This document shows, in pieces, positions 55,276-64,000 of a stretch of DNA of 64,000 nt. This DNA is from Hirsutella rhossiliensis (lineage: Eukaryota > Ascomycota > Sordariomycetes > Hypocreales > Ophiocordycipitaceae). The stretch lies in NCBI RefSeq assembly GCF_020360975.1, contig NW_025408682.1, forward strand, positions 1,222,501 through 1,286,500, written 5' to 3'. Below the pieces are notes generated by a model. The model ran no database searches. It was given only the letters and a program-made list of their open reading frames with translations, and had not been told where the DNA came from. The number at the start of each line of letters is the position of its first letter. Position 1 is the first letter of the stretch. A program made the translations under genes and the position numbers.

Positions 55276-56711
55276 CCTGCTACTGCTGCGACAAGCCTGG
55301 CTCCTTGCTTCCCGAGCTCGCTGCCCCAGCAGGGTCACCTTCCCATGCTTTCCAGAGGGGAGAACGGGGGACATGATAACACCGTAGCGGTGGGTTGCCC
55401 AACTTTCTCTTCTTCTTCCCCCAAGATTTGAGGCCCTTTATTCTTCGAGTCTTGTTCTGCATCGATCCAGACAGACAGGCTGTTGGAGCGCATTTCGGTT
55501 TCAGGAGGGCAATAAACACTGGGATGGCTGCGACTAGGAACTCGCTGCTGTGACTCGGTTTCAAGCGACGACTTTTGCGACTCAGCCGACGACTTGGACT
55601 GGAACTATGTGCCCAGTCAGCGCCCAGTGATTCTTGCCAGTACCGAGCATATCTTGATGTTACTGCTAAGTGCTAACAGTAACTGGGAGTCCAAATTACT
55701 GGAGATGAGATGACAGACCTCAACTCGGCTTAACACAATGGCTTTTGTAGTTGAACAATCCTGGTCCTGTCAAGCTGGTAAGATATCGCTACGCCAGGCG
55801 AGATGGGGTGTTGTTAACGCGTATTATAAACCCATTCTCTCCGCTCAGTGCTTTGACAAGTCCTGAGTCCTGATGCGTGAAGGCGCCACAGGCATCCGCC
55901 ACAAGCGCTGTGGGCCCCGCCTGCAAATGACGGAGAATAATAGTCCGGGCCGCCCGAAGGCGCTGAGTATATTGTACATCACCTAATAACTACTATTCGG
56001 CCAAGTAGAAATCTCTATTCGGCCAACACTAGCTAAAAGGCGGGGTACCTTAATGTCCCGCATTAGTACCATCCTTTTGCTATTCCTTTTAGCGAAAAAT
56101 CCTTAAAAATTCCTAGATAGCTCTAACTACGAAGTAGCGTACTCGAGCGCCCGAGCTAGTAGGGGAGGGGTCCCCCCTTAGGGAGGGGCCCTACTATAGG
56201 GGTTTACCCCCGCGCGAGGTGAGCGCGACGTATAAGACGAGTACTTTAAGATACTCAGGATTTTTCTTTGATAACTAAGGCGTATTATAGCCAATTAAAA
56301 GAGGGGATTTTAAGAGACTCTTAGCCGAATAGAGATTTCCACTTGGCCGAATAGCAATACTCCTAACTAATACAGGTAAGGCAACCCCTCATGGGTTGCG
56401 CAAAAAGCCTTGAGGAACGAAGACTGAGGATTGAGACAAACAAGACGAAGACAGAGGGCGAGAGCAAAGAACGCAAGCAGGCGGTAGCGCCAGGAACTAA
56501 TGCATGCAAGAAGGTAGGCAAATAAATCGGCCATTCGGGCACCATCCCGCAGCGGGAAGAGGGAGAAAAAGCAAGAAGGCAAATACAGCGATGATAACGG
56601 TTGCGGGGTAAGAGAGAGGAAGGGAGTATAAGAGAGGCACCAAGGCACGAATAGGAGAGCAGAAGCGTCTACCCTAGCTACCGATCGAGCAGTTAGGAAA
56701 ACAACTACAGC
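55276..56711. other. Intergenic region with a small TIR element
   Basis: Minus ORF 55280-55564 and other small frames show no domain. The element at 55993-56354 is listed separately. The last 150 bp are A/G-rich leader-like sequence before the MYND gene. Confidence 0.45.
55993..56354. mobile_element. MITE-like TIR element, 362 bp
   Basis: The left end CTATTCGGCCAAGTAGAAAT continues CTCTATTCGGC; the right end is its near-exact reverse complement, giving about 31-bp terminal inverted repeats that each contain CTATTCGGC twice. The interior carries a GC-rich hairpin (GGGAGGGG...CCCCTCCC type, near 56165-56200). No transposase and no certain target duplication. Confidence 0.7.
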
Positions 56712-57280
56712 ATGGCCACTTGCAACGTTTCCGTGGAGTTCTGGTGCGAATTCGGGGCCACGGAGCTGAAGTACAAGCATAGCATCCCGAAGACGCTCGT
56801 GACGCAGGTAGGCCAGGCGAGGCCGAACCACGCAGCCAGTGCACTGTTCCTACAGTGGATAAGGCCGATCCTACGGGAGCACGAGGCAGCGTGTCGGAAG
56901 GCAGCAGGGTGCGCTGCGAGAGCTGCGGCGGACTCGCAAAGGAGATTCTACAGAGCCCGATATCGTACCTACACGCAGAGAGGCCGTTTGTGCTCGTGGT
57001 CGTGTCGTCGTTCTGCGGCAAAGAAGGATGCGAAATTAGGACGAGGCAGGAAATGCAGGACACGATGGCAGAGGCGGGGCAGGCGGGCGGAAACAAGGGC
57101 GCGACGCAAATGCAAGGGCAGGATGCGCAGAGCACAGAGGGGAAGGTCTGCCGGGTTTGTGGAGAGATGGCGGGGGCGAGGAGGTGCAGCCGATGCCTGA
57201 CGGTGGCGTACTGCAGCAGGCAACACCAAAAGGAGGACTGGAAGGTGCACAAGAAGGGATGCAAGCCAAAGGCAAGCTAG
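56712..57280 (+). CDS. MYND-type zinc-finger protein
   Basis: The C-terminus is a textbook MYND finger, CRVCGEMAGARRCSRCLT then VAYCSRQHQKEDWKVHKKGC, at about 57151-57270. Upstream in the same frame (from about 56855) lie VRCESCGGLAKEILQSPISY and SFCGKEGCEIRTRQEMQD, a second Cys-rich region common in fungal MYND proteins. The N-terminus MATCNVSVEFWCEFGATELK starts at 56712 in another frame, so an intron (GTAGGC donor at 56807, acceptors near 56854) or an indel must join them. The exact junction is unresolved. MYND fingers bind proline-rich partner proteins. It is convergent with the gene at 57558-58975. Confidence 0.6.
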
Positions 57281-57557
57281 GGAGCTAGGGAGAGGAGGGA
57301 AGGAAAGTAAAAGGGACAAGGCATAACGCGCAGGACATAAACAAGGTCACGGAGAACAAATAGAGGCAGGCACTATCGTAAGAAATAGGTCGCAAGCTAA
57401 AGTTGTTGTTTCAAAAAAGAGATAAACGTTGTAATGTGTAGAGTAATGGTAATTTTGCAGCGATAAGTTTCGTTAGGAATAGCGTCTCGAGAGGGAGAAC
57501 GGTTTATTTTGGTAAAGGCAAGAGGCGTAAGAGAGCGATAGGTTTATAGTAGGCAGC

Positions 57558-58975
57558 TCATTTCTGCATGCGATAGCGGATAGGTCGAGCGGGCGGGTCG
57601 GAGGTGCTCGCGACAATAGAGTCAAGAGGGGAACCCGGCTTGGCTGCCGGAGCGGGAACGGGCGGGACGCCGCTCGGTCGAGACGAAGAAGCGGCCGGCG
57701 GGGGAGAGGAGGAGGGGGCGGCGGAGCTGACGGTGTCCGAAGACGAGGAAGGCGGCGAATTCTGCTGCTGCAGCAAGCGCGCCCTCTTCATGGGCGTATC
57801 GGCAAGGGCCGGGTGGGAGCGCTTAGGCGGTGGTGTGACGGGGTCGAGGGCGGTCGGGGCCGAGGCCAAGGAAGGGGAGCCGACGCAGCCGAGGCCGGCG
57901 CAGCAACGGAGTACAAGGCGGCGCGGACGGAATCAAAGGTAGAGGAGGCGGATAGGGTCTGACGTTTAAGGGCGTAGCAAGGGGGAAGCCGAGGCGGAGG
58001 CGGCCGCCGAGGGCCTGTCGACAAAGTTCCAGCTGTCCGGGACGACGATAAAGACGTAATCGCGCTCTGAGCCCGGGGCAGAGCATAAGACGGTGGTCGA
58101 GAAGGCCGACGACCTTTCCAGTGCAGGTAAAGGGACGCCGGGCAGGAAGGAAGAGTTAGGCCTTTCAGCAATTTTCTTGCATAGCACGGCCCAAGGGTTA
58201 GCATAGATGGGAAAGATAACAAAGACCTGGAAGGGGTGGTAGCCCTTAAAGGGAATCCGGTCCGGCAGGCCAGGGGTGATGTAGGTAGTGAGCCGGACGA
58301 AGCCGCAGCAGCGGAGCTGGTCGGGCCCGAGACCTGGCAGGAAGTCTCCACGCAGGAGGTCAAGGCCAGGCCCGGCGATGACGCCATGGAAGGAGACAAC
58401 AGGAGGCGTAGACGGGAACTGGCCGCCAGAGGCCAAGGAGCGTGGAGGACGCTAGGGAGAAGTCAGCGAGGCGGCCGGTGAAGGGGCAAAAAAAAAAAAA
58501 GGGGCGCACGGCTGGTAGCCTTGGTCGCGGACGATAAGGGCGGGCACTGTGTAGAGGACGGTATCGTCTGGGCCGGCTCAAGACCGTCGCGGCGCTCCAC
58601 CTCCCAGGCGAGGGCGTAGGGGTGAACGCGGCCGCTCATAAGGAACCATTGCTCGGACCAGTCCGTGTCGACGATTGGCTGGCCGTAGATAGAGAGGTTT
58701 AGGCTAAAGAAGAGAGAGGGGCCCAGGTCGTCGCCCTCGGCCCGGAGGGGTGCGTAGTCGGCCTCGAGCAGCCACGAGGGCACCGGCAGGAGGACGCGGG
58801 CGATAGCCTCAGCGTTGAGGCCCCTAATGCGGTGCTCGTCGTGGTGGGCGAACCTCGCGGGGCAGTCGGGCTGGGCGAAGAACATCATGGACATATCGCT
58901 GCCCGCGCCCTTGCTAGAGCCAAGGGGCTTGCGGAGGTGCGGGGCAGAGCTGTCCGCCGACGGAGACGAAGACAT
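57558..58975 (-). CDS. Hypothetical fungal protein, multi-part reading frame
   Basis: Three consecutive minus-strand pieces: MSSSPSADSSAPHLRKPLGS to about 58500 (LLEADYAPLRAEGDDLG, TDWSEQWFLMSGRVHPYALA), then 58436-57966 (CGFVRLTTYITPGLPDRIPF, FVIFPIYANPWAVLCKKIAE, RDYVFIVVPDSWNFVDR), then 57869-57558 (TPPPKRSHPALADTPMKRAR, Ser/Pro-rich). The breaks coincide with a run of 13 T in sense (58488-58500) and with SPLL near 57970, so introns or slippage indels are possible. Related hypothetical proteins occur in repeats of other fungi as far as I recall; a function is not known. Confidence 0.5.
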
Positions 58976-60882
58976 GGCTCGGCCGTGTAGTAAAAGAGCA
59001 ACGTTGCTGGGGCAAAGCTAAAAGCGGCGAGAAAGATAGGCAGGAGTGCTCCTACCTATATACCGTCTTACGAGTTTAGTGTAAAGAGAAGGGCCAGTGG
59101 CGATGGTGTGTAAGAGAAGTCAAAGGATTCTAAACAAAGACGCAACATGGCGTTAGTGGTAGGTTATATAAGGAGCCTTTGTAAAAGAGGGTTATAAGAT
59201 GCGTATAGAGGAGAGTGCAATAAGAGAAGGGAGAACTTTAAAAGGCGGTCTAGTAAGATGTTGAGAGTTTTAAGACAAGCAGGACGCGCGAAGCTATATT
59301 CGAGGAGAAGCAGGCAGCCCTATTCGCAACACGTGTAAGACATGGTTTTAAACTTCAGCGGGCAAGTGTCTAGGGGCATACGGAAGCTTTGACTGATAAG
59401 AGCTGGATGACAAGAAGGAAAAGCGTAGCATGCAAAGCATAGGCAAGAAGAAGCCGTCGCGGCGACGTACATATAAGGATCGGCCGAGGCCGTCTAGCCT
59501 ATCGCATATGGCAGCAGGCAATGGCGGGCGGGCTTAATAGAAAGGCGGCGCCGGTATAATGCAAAGAGCAGCAGCACGCATATAGACATAGTAGAGAGCT
59601 ACGAGTAAGATATATAGACTTTGTAGAGGATCCTATATGCGCAAGAGGGGTGCCAGTCAGCAAGATAAGTGCAGGGCGAATAATCGAGGCAAGGATTTAT
59701 ACGCTGTTATTACACTTACGAGGATTTACGCCAGGCCTAGTGGCACCATAAGTAGGCAGGGCCAAAGAGGGCAGGTGCAAAGAGGAAGACAAGACGTCCG
59801 TGGGGCTTTGGTAGACCGGTGTCGCAATGAAGCCAGCCAACGGAAGGGACCAGTCCGGAGCGGGGACGGGGCAAGCCCGGCGCCAGAAGCCTGCGCAGCG
59901 CCGTACACAGGACCAGAGTTCCAGCCGACCACAGCAGCGCCGGCACTTGCTAGCGGCGCCCTCGGAGAGAGCAAGAAGAGGCGTCAAGGAGGCGCCTCCG
60001 AGGCGAGGGCGGGGAAGACCGCCAGGACTAGGGAGATGGAGGATCAGCGCAGGCCGAGTCATGCCGCGGGATATCCAGCCTCGGCCGACACCAAGCGCGG
60101 CGGCAACTTGGCTGCCGCCGACACCGAGGGCGGCAGGGCACTGGCTGCCGCAAGGCGTGCCCAGCGCCGTCTCGGCCTCAGGGAAAAGCCAGCGCGCACC
60201 AAGAGAAATCCGGCCTCTGCCGACAGTAGAGGCCGCCGGTCCTTCGCCGCCGCCGACGAGAAGTTCGGACGTTCCGCGGGACATTCGGCCACAGCCGACA
60301 TGGAGGGCCGCCGGCCCTTCGCCGCCGACGAGAAGTTCGGACGCGCCGCGGGATATCCAGGCTCTGTCGACACCGACGGCGGCAGGGCGCCGGCTGCCGC
60401 AAGGCGGGCCTAGCGCCGTCTCGGCCTCAGGGAAAAGCCAGCGCGCACCGAGGGAAATCCGGCCTCTGCCGACGGTGGAGGCCGCCGGGCCTTCGCCGCC
60501 GCCGACGAGAAGTTCGGACGTTCCGCGGGATATTCGGCCACAACCGACTTGAGGGCCGCCGGCCCTTCGCCGCCGTCAAGCGGGACTAGCTCGGCCGTAG
60601 TCTCGATCGGAAGCCAGCACTCGCCGCGAGCCATCCAGTCCCGGCCGGCCAGCAGGGCCGAGATCCCCGCCACAACCCCGGCCGCAGCCGGGCTGCTTGT
60701 TGGCGGCAGAGATAGCGCCTCGGCAGGTACGGTCGTAGAGCGAGGTAAAGGCGTGTAGCGGTGATAGCTAACCGGACGCAGGTAGATCGGCGATAAGACG
60801 GCAGGCGAGGGAAGAGCAGAAGAGGAAACGCCATCTTAGTAGTGGGCAGGCCGAGCGGAAACGCGCCCGGGTCGGTGAAAGG
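58976..60882. other. Helitron 5' region or intergenic, with long GC-rich repeats
   Basis: 58990-59640 is purine-rich with no gene. Open frames between 59637 and 60758 (Arg/Ala-rich, KFGR.AG.SATAD) follow the 249-bp repeat and need not be translated. It may be the upstream part of the Helitron at 60883. Confidence 0.4.
60122..60620. repeat. Direct repeat, two units of about 249 bp
   Basis: GGCGGCAGGGC near 60129 and 60380, and AAGTTCGGACGTTCCGCGGG at 60261 and 60510, mark the step. A shorter sub-repeat (GACGAGAAGTTCGGACG) occurs again at about 60328. The units encode AAADEKFGR-like peptides in one frame. Confidence 0.75.
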
Positions 60883-61963
60883 GTGCCGAGACCAAGGGAG
60901 CTGCAGGCCGAGGACCTAGCCAGCGCGCTGCGGCACCTCGACGAGGAGTTCGAGGCGGGCGAGAGGCTGGCCAACGAGCAGACGTGGTGTGCGCCGGTGC
61001 CGCGCGAGAGGCAGGTGAGGACGGTGCGGAAGTTCTACCGGGCGTTCCACGACGCTGGCACGCTGCCGATCGCGACCTGCACGCTATGCTACCGGAAGCG
61101 GGCCAAGGGGGAGCTGAGGGAGATGGCGTGGGAGGGGTGGGAGGGGTGGTCGCGGAGCGGTGTTGCGGGGGGCGGGCGGTCCCCGTTCGGGTGCCAAGCC
61201 TGCTTCCCGGAGGGCAGGCCGGTGGCGGTCTGCGCAGAGTGCGCGCGATGGGCCGGGCGTGAGGGGGCGTCGCCGGCCATGCACCTCCATGGGCGGCTCG
61301 GCTGCGAGCACGCGTACCCCGACGAGCTAAAGGACCTCACGCCGCTCGAGGAGAAGCTCATCTCGCTCAACTCGTGCTACGGCTTCGTGACGAAGTATAG
61401 CATCCCCGGCGGCCAGAGGCAGAGCGTGAGGTACCCGAGGCACGTCAAGGGCCATATCACGGTGTTCCCGAACGACGTGCAGGGCCTGGCTGCAAAGGTG
61501 CTCCCGCACCCGCTGGTCCGGGTCATGGACGAGATCCACGTCTCGTGGCAGGGCGCTGAGAGGCCCGGGCCGCGGGACCTATCAGGCCTGCTGTCGGTAA
61601 GGCGGTCGGCGGTCGAGAGGGCGCTGGCCTGGCTCAAGGAGAACAACCCGCTCTACGGCGAGGTCGAGATCGACGCGGCGGAGATAGCCAGCTGGGGCGC
61701 CGCCGCACGGGTGCCGCCGGTGGTGTGCGAGCGGCTGGAGCGAAACGAGCCGTCGGCGCGGGAGAGGACGCAGACGGCGCAGGTGGTGCCGCCGTCGGAG
61801 CGGGCCATGGACGACGGAGGCGCGGCCGAGATCGAGGAAATCCTCGCGATGCTAAGGCAGGGCCAGGACCCCGCCGAGGGGAGCCGCGACGTCGGGCTCA
61901 CGTGCGAGGACGACGACAGGGACGGCGCTAGGCCCGAAGAGGACGGGGACGTAATCAATGAGG
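60883..61963 (+). pseudogene. Helitron protein, N-terminal part (DUF6570-like), truncated
   Basis: About 360 codons. A Cys-rich N-terminal region (CTLCYRKR, FGCQACFPEGRPVAVCAECA) is followed by the Helitron N-terminal signature: LTPLEEKLISLNSCYGFVTK, VKGHITVFPNDVQGLAAKVL, DLSGLLSVRRSAVERALAWL and NNPLYGEVEID. This region precedes the Rep nickase and Pif1-type helicase in fungal Helitrons, but neither follows: a pogo-family transposon starts at 61966. The frame has no ATG at its left edge, so the start lies in an earlier exon or the frame is cut. The ORF runs on into the insertion until 62007. Confidence 0.75.
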
Positions 61964-61965
61964 TA

Positions 61966-64000
61966 CCATGCCCCACCCCCCTTTCGGTAACACCCACCTT
62001 TCGGTAGCGCAATTGAGAAATTCTCCACCAAAAGTCTACCATTTGAACTACATGAAATATGATCAGAACTTAACATTATAAACACAAAAAATATATCATT
62101 CCGTAGAGAAATGGACGCTCTTATATGTACCGGCGCTTTTTACCATTCGCCCGGATCTGGTGGTGACTGGAAGGGCTTCGGTGCCACCTTGACTTCGATC
62201 ACTGAAGCTGTCTCCACCTCTGAGACCGCCTCCTCCTCTGTGTCAGAATTCAGCACAACGGCTATCTCTTGGCTTTTAATTTGGGGAATGGCTTCTCAGC
62301 CACCAAAGCTTCACTGAGAGTCATGAACCGTCTGTTCGGGTTCGGAATTGCTCTCCTCTTCTTGCCTCTCTGCAGCCGGGCCACTTCTTCCTCTAGCTTC
62401 GCGATTCTGTTGCTGTGCTCGGCAAGCGTCTGTTCTTGGGCTTCAAAGCCTCTAGCTATCACGGCGTATCGTCTCCGGGTCCCAGGAGTCTTGTTCTTTC
62501 CGAAATCGCGAATCTGGCGGCTGTTTCTTGGTGTATCATCAGAACCCAAAAATGGCGCGGACTTTGGAGACGTCTCTACAATGTCTGCGTGAATTTCTGG
62601 ATGCCGCAATGCCTTGGATCGTGAGATCGGCCAATTCCCAGTGACCCTCCAGCCGGACAATATATTCTTTGCCGTCATTCCAACCTCGCGCGCTTTAGCA
62701 TATGCCCGTATAAAATTGACCTTATGAACAGGCGCAGAATCGGTCAAACAGGTCAATTTCTGAAGTTCTTTCCGGTAAGCTGCCTTGGGGGCATTGAATA
62801 CACCGTTATCTAACGGCTGGAGGCCATGAGAGCAGTGGGCAGGAAGGTAACAGCAATAAACGTTGTTCAAAAGCATGTGGCCATCCATGCATCCTGGTCC
62901 CGGTTAACAGTAATTCCTACAGAGGTGGATAAAGAAACGCACCGTTGCATGACTTCCATGTCCATCTAATATGATCAGTCTAGCATCTGAGGCATCGGCT
63001 GGTCGCGTCTGGGGCAAATAGACCTCTCAAGCCACTCAATAGCGACATGGTTGTCCGTCCATCCGTTGGGCGACGTTATGTAATGCCAGTCGGCTATTTT
63101 GCCGAATTCCGTCAAGAACCACTGTTTCTGAAGCTCTTTGCCCTTAAAGATAATGCCAGGGTAAGGACATGGCCGTTCGCGGTGATAGCTTCAATAAATG
63201 AGGTCCAGTTGCGGGACTGTGGCCCTTTCAGAAGGGCCTTCCGTTTTGGGTCTGCACTCCCAACCACAAGACTATCCAAACCTGGCAAAAGAGTCTGGTT
63301 AGTAAAAGTAATGAAAGACAAGCCAAATACTCACCAAAGCCAGACATAATACCGCCTTCGTCAACATTCACGGTATTTTCTGGTTTAATCCATCCATACT
63401 CCTTTCCCCTGATATCGAAGAACCAGTGAACCGCCCGAGGCGTAAAAGCATTAAATCGGTTTGCTTCCTGACGTCTCCCACGCTTGTTCTTGATGTCCGG
63501 ATGGCGATTGATGAATTTAGAGACCCAGTTGCGCCCCACTGTCCGCTCGTTGTTCAGTTGCTTCATAAGAGCCTCCACACATGCGCGGATCTGACTGTGG
63601 GAGGGAGCATAGCCGAGAGACTCTTGGCGGAGGATCCAAGAAACCAAGCGAGCTTCCTGAGACTTACTCAAGAGTTGACGAGGCTGGATCTGATCAGCCA
63701 GGGCTACCTGGCCTTTGAGTCTGTCGGAAATAGACTGCTGAGGTATGTCATACTTTTGGGCGGCGCGGTACTGCGACAAGCCGTTTTTGTGACATCAATT
63801 ATCGCATTAGCTATAATATCCTCCGTATAAATACCCGAGGCCGCTTTAAGGTCATTTTGGTCATGTGGTGGAGGAATAACGAGAAGAATCATCGTCAGGA
63901 GGCGGAAGGAGATTAGGGGTTGGATGGTAATTTCGCGTGCAAGGCACGCACAGGCCACAGACCCTGTACAAACATTCAACCATCGAAAAGTAGAATTCAA
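61966..64000 (-). mobile_element. Pogo/Fot-family DNA transposon, right end outside the window
   Basis: It begins at 61966 directly after a TA (61964-61965) with CCATGCCCCACCCCCCTTTC. A short direct repeat (CACCYYCYTTTCGGTA) follows within the likely TIR. It carries a minus-strand pogo-type transposase and interrupts the Helitron ORF. The second TIR and TA cannot be checked because the window ends. Confidence 0.75.
62262..64000 (-). pseudogene. Pogo-family transposase (two HTH domains, DDE core), probably disrupted
   Basis: From the right: NDLKAASGIYTEDIIANAII, then MSQYRAAQKYDIPQQSISDR (psq HTH), GRNWVSKFINRHPDI (CENP-B-type HTH), NVDEGGIMSGFG (first Asp). An intron GTGAGT...TACTAAC...CAG lies at about 63289-63339, followed by GPQSRNWTSFIEAITANG. 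Near 62965 comes LIILDGHGSHAT (second Asp), a second probable intron (GTGCGT...CAG, about 62895-62943), then SHGLQPLDNGVFNAPKAAYR (third Asp). The C-terminus is coiled-coil-like (EHSNRIAKLEEEVARLQRGK). Frame slips exist near 63775, 63175 and 63010. All three catalytic aspartates are present. Confidence 0.8.

Noticed and set aside
55055..55387. Plus-strand Gly/Asp/Val-rich ORF
   Set aside because: Translation of a (GGTGAT)n-type microsatellite; no non-repeat coding signal.
59697..60284. Minus-strand ORF of 195 codons opposite the GC-rich repeats
   Set aside because: Long frames arise on both strands of GC-rich DNA lacking TA-rich stops; it has no family features and follows the repeat.

Overview
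The window is nuclear DNA of a filamentous ascomycete. Evidence: short GT-AG introns of about 50-90 bp with CTAAC-like branch sites, F-box, POP7 and DUF3237 genes of fungal type, Fot/pogo, MULE, Tad-like LINE, chromodomain Gypsy and Helitron sequences, and the imprint of repeat-induced point mutation (RIP). A Sordariomycete, perhaps of the Hypocreales, fits best, but the species cannot be named from the sequence alone.

Regions. 1-12590: an AT-rich block with almost no CpA/TpG, holding wrecked Ty3/Gypsy (minus) and Ty1/Copia (plus) elements, a TIR element and an 89-bp tandem repeat. 13005-24038: three nested transposons with little RIP. A Mutator-like element is split in its right TIR by a Fot/pogo element, which is itself split by a chromodomain Gypsy element with near-identical LTRs. 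24127-30303: a Tad-like LINE and a second, 5'-truncated LINE at the same 13-bp target. 30317-42000: a genic island with a DUF3237 protein, POP7 (RNase P/MRP), a fungal protein of unknown role, an F-box protein, a Cys-rich microprotein, a kinase-like protein and a broken aminoglycoside-phosphotransferase-like gene. 42000-52000: AT-rich, gene-poor DNA with three genes for predicted secreted proteins, one with C-terminal tandem repeats. 52000-64000: minisatellites, microsatellites, small TIR elements, a MYND-finger gene, hypothetical genes, and the N-terminal part of a Helitron protein cut by a pogo-family transposon that runs off the window.

The layout resembles a two-compartment fungal genome: housekeeping-type genes lie in a GC-balanced island, and secreted-protein candidates lie in RIP-affected DNA beside transposons. 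No operon-like metabolic cluster is visible. The strongest observations are (i) a 12-base self-complementarity between the Gypsy LTR and its primer-binding site, which predicts self-primed reverse transcription, (ii) the repeat-bearing secreted protein at 50449-51892, (iii) RIP damage concentrated on TpG-containing catalytic and zinc-ligand codons, and (iv) frameshift-dominated decay of all younger elements despite LTRs with no base substitutions, which raises the question of assembly indel errors.
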